From: Bacteroides sp. MSB163
GTDB lineage: Bacteria; Bacteroidota; Bacteroidia; Bacteroidales; Bacteroidaceae
Length of the DNA: 64,000 nucleotides
Reading direction: 5' to 3'
Assembly (NCBI RefSeq): GCF_036416795.1
Contig: NZ_CP143867.1
Coordinates: forward strand, 5,448,001-5,512,000
Below the pieces are notes generated by a model. It worked only from the letters and a program-made list of their open reading frames with translations, ran no database searches and was not told where the DNA came from. This document shows, one piece after another, positions 59,159 through 64,000 of this stretch (positions are counted from its first letter, which is position 1; every line of letters starts with the position of its first letter). Both the position numbers and the translations under genes were made by a program.

Positions 59159-59977
59159 CTATTTCATTTGCTTAGGTTCCACCACAAACCACGGATTCAG
59201 TAAATTCTCTTTATTGTAACAAAGCGGCTCTTCTTTTCCAGCCTGATAAACTTCCAATCCGGCAGCACGTGCAATAGCATGTCCTGCTGCCGTATCCCAT
59301 TCCATGGTAGGTGCAAAACGAGGATATACATCCGCCTTTCCTTCGGCTACAAGGCAGATTTTAATGGAACTACCACTAGATATAAGTTCTACTTCCGAGT
59401 GTTGACGCTTCATTTCTTCGATATAAGCCTCCGTCTCCGGAGTTAGATGCGAACGGGAAGCCACGATTACAAATTCACCTCTTTCGGTAGCAGAAGGCAG
59501 ACGGGTAGCGGATGCAATCAATTCATCCAGTGAAGCATTTCCGCAAGAAGTTACATTGGAGAGTTTGTATGCCCCAATGCTTTCTTCTGCAAAATAAAGC
59601 TCCTGTTTCACAGGAAGATAAATAACTCCCATTACGGGTACTGAATGATTAACCCATGCGATATTTACAGTAAACTCCCCATTTCGTTTAATAAACTCCT
59701 TGGTACCGTCCAGAGGATCTACAATCCACAAAGCATCCCATCCACAGCGTTCTGCATAGGGTAAATGTTTCCCTTCTTCACTCAGAATGGGAAAAGGAGT
59801 ATCGCACAGAAAACCGGTAATCGTTTCATGTGCCTTGCGATCCGCAATGGTTAAAGGGGAGTTATCCGCTTTTTTTTCTATTTCAAAGTCCGATGCCGGG
59901 TCATTATAGATGGAAAGAATGTCTGCACCGGCTTGCAGAGCAGCATCTATTGCGCTTAATATATATTTTTGTTCCAT
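59159..59977 (-). CDS. cysQ: 3'(2'),5'-bisphosphate nucleotidase
   Basis: 272 residues of the inositol-monophosphatase fold: SEEGKHLPY with metal-binding Glu, WIVDPLDGTKEF, and EWDTAAGHAI at the C-terminal side, all CysQ motifs. It removes PAP, the inhibitory product of sulfotransferases. First gene of the operon, with a consensus -7 element upstream. Confidence 0.95.
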   Translation of the reverse strand: MEQKYILSAIDAALQAGADILSIYNDPASDFEIEKKADNSPLTIADRKAHETITGFLCDTPFPILSEEGKHLPYAERCGWDALWIVDPLDGTKEFIKRNGEFTVNIAWVNHSVPVMGVIYLPVKQELYFAEESIGAYKLSNVTSCGNASLDELIASATRLPSATERGEFVIVASRSHLTPETEAYIEEMKRQHSEVELISSGSSIKICLVAEGKADVYPRFAPTMEWDTAAGHAIARAAGLEVYQAGKEEPLCYNKENLLNPWFVVEPKQMK

Positions 59978-60006
59978 ATATGGTATCTATACTTACACAT
60001 AGTGCG

Positions 60007-60014
60007 CAAAATTA
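60007..60014 (-). promoter_or_regulatory. -7 element of the sulfation operon
   Basis: TAATTTTG on the minus strand matches TAnnTTTG, 30 bases before the cysQ ATG. A TTTG lies upstream but with a spacing of 16 instead of 19. Confidence 0.6.
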
Positions 60015-60108
60015 AAAACTTTTTCATCCTCAAAAGTTTCCGAGCTTCGTTTTATAACTTCTTTTAAACTACCTAATACATTTATAAGCACTTTTCACAA
60101 TCAATAAA

Positions 60109-60147
60109 TCGAAAAAGGAACTCCAAACGTTGAAGTTCCTTTTTCGA
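60109..60147. terminator. Bidirectional terminator
   Basis: TCGAAAAAGGAACT pairs with AGTTCCTTTTTCGA around an 11-base loop. It lies between the GH109 gene end (60188) and the sulfation operon promoter. Confidence 0.8.
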
Positions 60148-60187
60148 TTCAAAATTAGCGCTACTTTTACCTGATCGCTACTTATGT

Positions 60188-61747
60188 TTATTTTTTATCT
60201 TCAACTGCTTCACCCGCCCATTCTAAGGCACCTTTCTCTTTAAGCTTTGCTGTGAAGTTTTTGGCTTTCTCCATGGCAACACTTTCATCTTCAGGAGAAG
60301 CATAAGCATGCTTATACCCCTTCACTTTATTCCATTCGCCACGAGTAAAGTCCGGGAAAGCAACGGCCGCACAATTGTTGTCCATAGACAATTCGCCTAA
60401 CTCGGCCAGACAACACCATTCAGCCAAATCATAGACATCCATATCTAGAGGAAGTCCATTTTGCAGACAATACACCAAACGGCTATCCATGATGAAGTCC
60501 ATACCGCCATGACCGCCAACTTCTTTTGCCATTTCACCATATTTCTTCAAGATAGGATGCTGATATTTCTGTACTAAAGCTTCCATATCTTTTTTAGGCA
60601 TAAAACTATGGGAATTCAAGTTATCTACCTCAGGTGCAACTCCCGATGCATGCAGCTGTTTTGCATCCAATGCATAACCTGCTATCGGATATTTATTTGC
60701 AAATCCCTTGGTACCGGTCAACTGATACAGACGATTATAGGGTTGCGGAGTCATCACATTATGTTGAATCTCAATCACCTTTCCATTTTCCGTACGAATC
60801 AGCGTAGTTGTATGATCACCATTACGGAAGTTCTCACAAGGCTGCCCCGTTCTTTCTTCTACCAATGACTTACCTACTACCGATTTTGTATCCATAGCAA
60901 CGAGTGTCTTCATACGGTCACCACGATGTATATCCAACGCTTGTGCTACAGGGCCAAGACCATGAGTGGCATATACATCTCCCCTATGCTTCATATTATA
61001 CTCCAGACGCCAACCCAGTTTGTCATTTTCACCATTCTTCCAGTAATGATCCCAAAAAGGCTCCAGATTATGAATATAAGCTCCTTGGGCACGAACGACC
61101 TCACCAAACACACCCTGTTGCGCCATATTCAGAGTATTCATCTCAAACCAGTCATAACAGCAGTTCTCAAGGATCATACAATGTTTGCGAGTCTTCTCGC
61201 TCATATTTACCAATGCCCAACACTCTTTCAAGTCCATTGCAGAAGGAACTTCGATGGCAACATTTTTATTATTCTCCATCGCACACATAGCGACAGGAAA
61301 ATGATGCAGCCAATCTGTGGCGATATACACCAGATCTATATCATCCCGTTTACACAGTTCTTCGTATCCTTTTTCACCAGAATATACAGCAGCTTTAGGC
61401 ATAGAAGCTCTCTGTAAATACTTCTGGCATTTCTCTGCCCGTTCCTTTTCATAGTCACATAAAGCAACGATTTCTATACCCGGAATATACGTAAAACGTT
61501 CTACAGCTCCGGGACCACGCATTCCTAAACCTACAAATCCCACACGAACCACTTCCATTTTAGGTATCGTCAGCCCTATTACACTTGTTTGTCCGGCCGG
61601 ACGCTCGGGAGTTTCTACAACAATCGTTCCCTTGTCCCAACTCCATTTTGTCCCTTTGTCTGAAACTTGTTGTTCAGACGATGTTTTAGCTGTGCACGCA
61701 ACTAGCGCAATACATGCGCTCAGCAATAAAAATTTAAAATTCTTCAT
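60188..61747 (-). CDS. GH109-like lipoprotein oxidoreductase-fold glycosidase
   Basis: 519 residues from ATG 61747. Lipobox ALVAC gives a lipoprotein. The Gfo/Idh/MocA Rossmann domain (VRVGFVGLGMRGPGAVERFT, IVALCDYEKERAEK) and KNVAIEVPSAMDLKECW are followed by YATHGLGPVAQALDI, as in GH109 alpha-N-acetylgalactosaminidases, which use NAD in the cleavage. Length and export fit that family. The substrate is inferred. The longer frame (61795) adds a non-signal N-terminus. 60 bases downstream of the GH2 gene. Confidence 0.83.
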   Translation of the reverse strand: MKNFKFLLLSACIALVACTAKTSSEQQVSDKGTKWSWDKGTIVVETPERPAGQTSVIGLTIPKMEVVRVGFVGLGMRGPGAVERFTYIPGIEIVALCDYEKERAEKCQKYLQRASMPKAAVYSGEKGYEELCKRDDIDLVYIATDWLHHFPVAMCAMENNKNVAIEVPSAMDLKECWALVNMSEKTRKHCMILENCCYDWFEMNTLNMAQQGVFGEVVRAQGAYIHNLEPFWDHYWKNGENDKLGWRLEYNMKHRGDVYATHGLGPVAQALDIHRGDRMKTLVAMDTKSVVGKSLVEERTGQPCENFRNGDHTTTLIRTENGKVIEIQHNVMTPQPYNRLYQLTGTKGFANKYPIAGYALDAKQLHASGVAPEVDNLNSHSFMPKKDMEALVQKYQHPILKKYGEMAKEVGGHGGMDFIMDSRLVYCLQNGLPLDMDVYDLAEWCCLAELGELSMDNNCAAVAFPDFTRGEWNKVKGYKHAYASPEDESVAMEKAKNFTAKLKEKGALEWAGEAVEDKK

Positions 61748-61807
61748 ACATAAATTATTATTGTATTCCCTTAATAAGAGGAATATGTTATTCATAACAT
61801 TACAAAA

Positions 61808-64000
61808 TTAATAATTATAACGTAGTGACTTGTCTACATCACCCTTTGCCCTCACTGGTACAAATGTAAATCCCCATTCATAATTTTGATTAGCCGGTAT
61901 CGTATAGCCAGGCTGCACTTTTGCTCCCCAACTGTCATAACCAGCCACTCCTTGTTGCCTCATATCCACACAAACCTCCACAAAACCCCGAGGAACAATA
62001 TCATTAATATGAGTCATTTTCCGCATCAGATTTCTGGCTTCATCCACATTATGCTGATTAATTTCCTCTGGAGAACGATTCCTCCATTGATATGGATGCG
62101 ATGATTCTTCCGAATCAAAATCCTCCACGGTATTTCTCAAAGCATTGAAGCCTATGGTCTGCTTAGCCTGAACCAAGAGGCCCCGACCATTTTTATCAGT
62201 CAAAGCCACCCAGCGTGTATCCGTACGATGACCGTTTTCTTGTGGACGAACATAATCTACATACATGAAATCAGCAGTAGTCTTGTAACGTCCTACCATA
62301 CTTCCTGCATTACGATCAATGTAATTTTCCTCAGGACCACGCCCAAAGTATTCTACTACATTCATACTTTGCGGTATACGGAAACGCACACCAATACGAG
62401 GTACTTCAAGCTGATCTTTATTCTCCTTCTTTTTACCGGGAGTATAAGTGGCAAGATGAGTATCTTCCTGAACTTCAGTTCGTATAGCTTCCTTGTCAGT
62501 TGCAGTAAATTTGATATTGACATTTACTATTCCATCCGGATATATGCTATAATCCATCAAATATTGGTTGCCAGCCGGTAAATTATAGACTACACTCAAA
62601 ACCGCATTTTTTCCTTCCATGCTTATGGAAGCATTACTGATGTTAAAATTATGACTTGAAGTTTTCCAAATCAATAAACGTTTCGGATTTGTATTCCCAT
62701 AATCATTATCATTAGGTGCCCGCCAGAAGTTTGGTTGTATTCCAAATCCTTTATCAAAGTACTCTGTTCCATCCACCTTATATGAAGTAACCAGACCGGA
62801 AGCACGATTAAACTCAAAATAAACCTTAGACGAAGAAACAATCAGCTTATTTCCTTCTTCTTTAAAGCTCAACGTAGGTCCCGCTGCTTTATATACCGCT
62901 TTATCAACTGTCACCGGCAGTCTGAATTGTTCACATGCTATTTCGTGTCCAACCGGTATCAGAGGTTCCGGCTGAGTAGTGACTACACTGAAATGCACAA
63001 AATACTCTACTCCAGCTTTTCCCTGCACATTCTTCACCGGAATAGTAAATTCCTTTTCTGCCTGAGGAGCGACATCCAATAATAACTTCCCTTTTTTCAG
63101 AACCATGCCATTAGCACGTAATTCATATTGAATGGTATATTTTCTCAGATTAGTAAAATAAAATCGGTTGAACACCCGATACTTACCGGAAGTTGCGTCA
63201 ACAACGCTAAACATCACATTTTGATGCACATATTTCACTTCCGCCATGGCAGGATGCGGTTTACGGTCAGGACCGACAAGTCCATTACAACAGAAATTAC
63301 CATCACTCGGCATATTTACACCATAATCGCCCCCATACGCCCAATACTTACGTCCATCCTCATCTGTTCTCAATAATCCCTGATCTACCCAGTCCCATAT
63401 ATATCCGCCTTGCAGATTAGGATATTTATAAATCTCTTTCCATTGATCCCACAGATTACCATTGGAATTTCCCATTGCATGAGAATACTCCGACGGAACC
63501 ACCGGCCGGTCGGAACCGGTTTCACCAATATACCTCAGCCATTCTGCGCTGGGATATTGGGGTACATACATATCCGTATTCCATTCCCACTGTGCACGTT
63601 CATAGTTCACAGGTCTGTCCATGAGTTCCTTATCCCGCTCTTTTATCCATAAATATGTCTGATAGAAATTGTAGCCATTACCAGCTTCATTGCCTAAAGA
63701 CCAGAATGTAACAGAAGGATAGTTCTTGTTCCGTTCATACATATTTGCAGTACGATACATATGTGGCTTCAACCATTCCGGATTATTGCCCAATGATCCA
63801 CCTTTGCGCAAATCGTAATACATCCCATGTGATTCAATATTGGCTTCATCGTATACATAGAACCCGTACTCATCACACAATTCATAAAACCGACGGTCTT
63901 GCGGATAATGACAAAGACGAACCGTGTTCAAATTATTACGTTTCATCAATTCAAAATCCTTGCGCATCAGTTCTTCCGTTACATAATGCCCCGTTTCTTC
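61808..64000 (-). CDS. GH2 beta-galactosidase-like enzyme, 5' end beyond window
   Basis: About 730 residues are visible and the frame continues through 64000 (upstream residues GHYVTEELMRKDFELMKRNN). GH2 TIM-barrel core: RLCHYPQDRRFYELCDEYGF, acid/base Glu in WSLGNEAGNG, nucleophile Glu in PSEYSHAMGNS, then a C-terminal Bgal_small_N type domain (FNRASGLVTSYKVDGTEYF, WRAPNDNDYG, PEENYIDR). LacZ-like in architecture. The N-terminal sugar-binding domain and any signal peptide are outside. Likely cotranscribed with the GH109-like gene for host-glycan breakdown. Confidence 0.92.
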   Translation of the reverse strand, partial: EETGHYVTEELMRKDFELMKRNNLNTVRLCHYPQDRRFYELCDEYGFYVYDEANIESHGMYYDLRKGGSLGNNPEWLKPHMYRTANMYERNKNYPSVTFWSLGNEAGNGYNFYQTYLWIKERDKELMDRPVNYERAQWEWNTDMYVPQYPSAEWLRYIGETGSDRPVVPSEYSHAMGNSNGNLWDQWKEIYKYPNLQGGYIWDWVDQGLLRTDEDGRKYWAYGGDYGVNMPSDGNFCCNGLVGPDRKPHPAMAEVKYVHQNVMFSVVDATSGKYRVFNRFYFTNLRKYTIQYELRANGMVLKKGKLLLDVAPQAEKEFTIPVKNVQGKAGVEYFVHFSVVTTQPEPLIPVGHEIACEQFRLPVTVDKAVYKAAGPTLSFKEEGNKLIVSSSKVYFEFNRASGLVTSYKVDGTEYFDKGFGIQPNFWRAPNDNDYGNTNPKRLLIWKTSSHNFNISNASISMEGKNAVLSVVYNLPAGNQYLMDYSIYPDGIVNVNIKFTATDKEAIRTEVQEDTHLATYTPGKKKENKDQLEVPRIGVRFRIPQSMNVVEYFGRGPEENYIDRNAGSMVGRYKTTADFMYVDYVRPQENGHRTDTRWVALTDKNGRGLLVQAKQTIGFNALRNTVEDFDSEESSHPYQWRNRSPEEINQHNVDEARNLMRKMTHINDIVPRGFVEVCVDMRQQGVAGYDSWGAKVQPGYTIPANQNYEWGFTFVPVRAKGDVDKSLRYNY

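Overview
The window is chromosomal DNA of a Bacteroides species. The evidence is the recurring TAnnTTTG promoter element of this phylum, weak ribosome binding sites, many outer-membrane and lipoprotein genes, the thrS-infC-rpmI-rplT cluster, and GH109 and GH2 glycosidases. It has two accessory regions set in ordinary housekeeping sequence.

1-23357: the right part of an integrated prophage. It carries many small early genes (DUF551, YopX), a replication module (DnaB-like helicase, replisome-organizer-like protein, DEAD helicase), a recombination module (Sak4-like ATPase, PD-(D/E)XK nuclease, SSB-like protein, NinB- and NinG-like proteins), an HNH homing endonuclease, two XRE regulators, an S24 repressor and two tRNA-like sequences with expanded middles. 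It ends at 23316-23357 in the 3' half of a tRNA-Thr(CGT), the right attachment site. Integrase and virion genes are not in the window.

23400-35300: core genes mltG, iorA-iorB-paaK, a probable 6S-type RNA, rplT, rpmI, infC, thrS, a large TPR protein, def and ruvX.

35300-52350: the most unusual region. A four-gene set is present three times: A, the C-terminal half of a YjbH-like outer-membrane protein; B, a lipoprotein with a His-rich tail; C, the N-terminal half of YjbH; D, an OmpA-type protein. Set 1 (minus strand) has a promoter and a complete A gene. Sets 2 and 3 (plus strand) begin abruptly inside A, with no start codon or signal peptide, at a 20-bp sequence that is identical in all three copies and inverted relative to set 1. 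A complete tyrosine recombinase gene lies between sets 1 and 2. This is the structure of a shufflon: inversion would move the promoter, signal peptide and first 90 codons of A onto set 2 (about 2.9 kb inversion) or set 3 (about 8.4 kb), switching a whole surface operon.

52370-60015: a sulfation operon (cysQ, SLC13 transporter, cysC, cysD, cysN, sulfotransferase, PCMD protein), laid out like the sterol-sulfonation cluster known from B. thetaiotaomicron. 60188-64000: a GH109-like lipoprotein and a GH2 beta-galactosidase that runs off the right edge.
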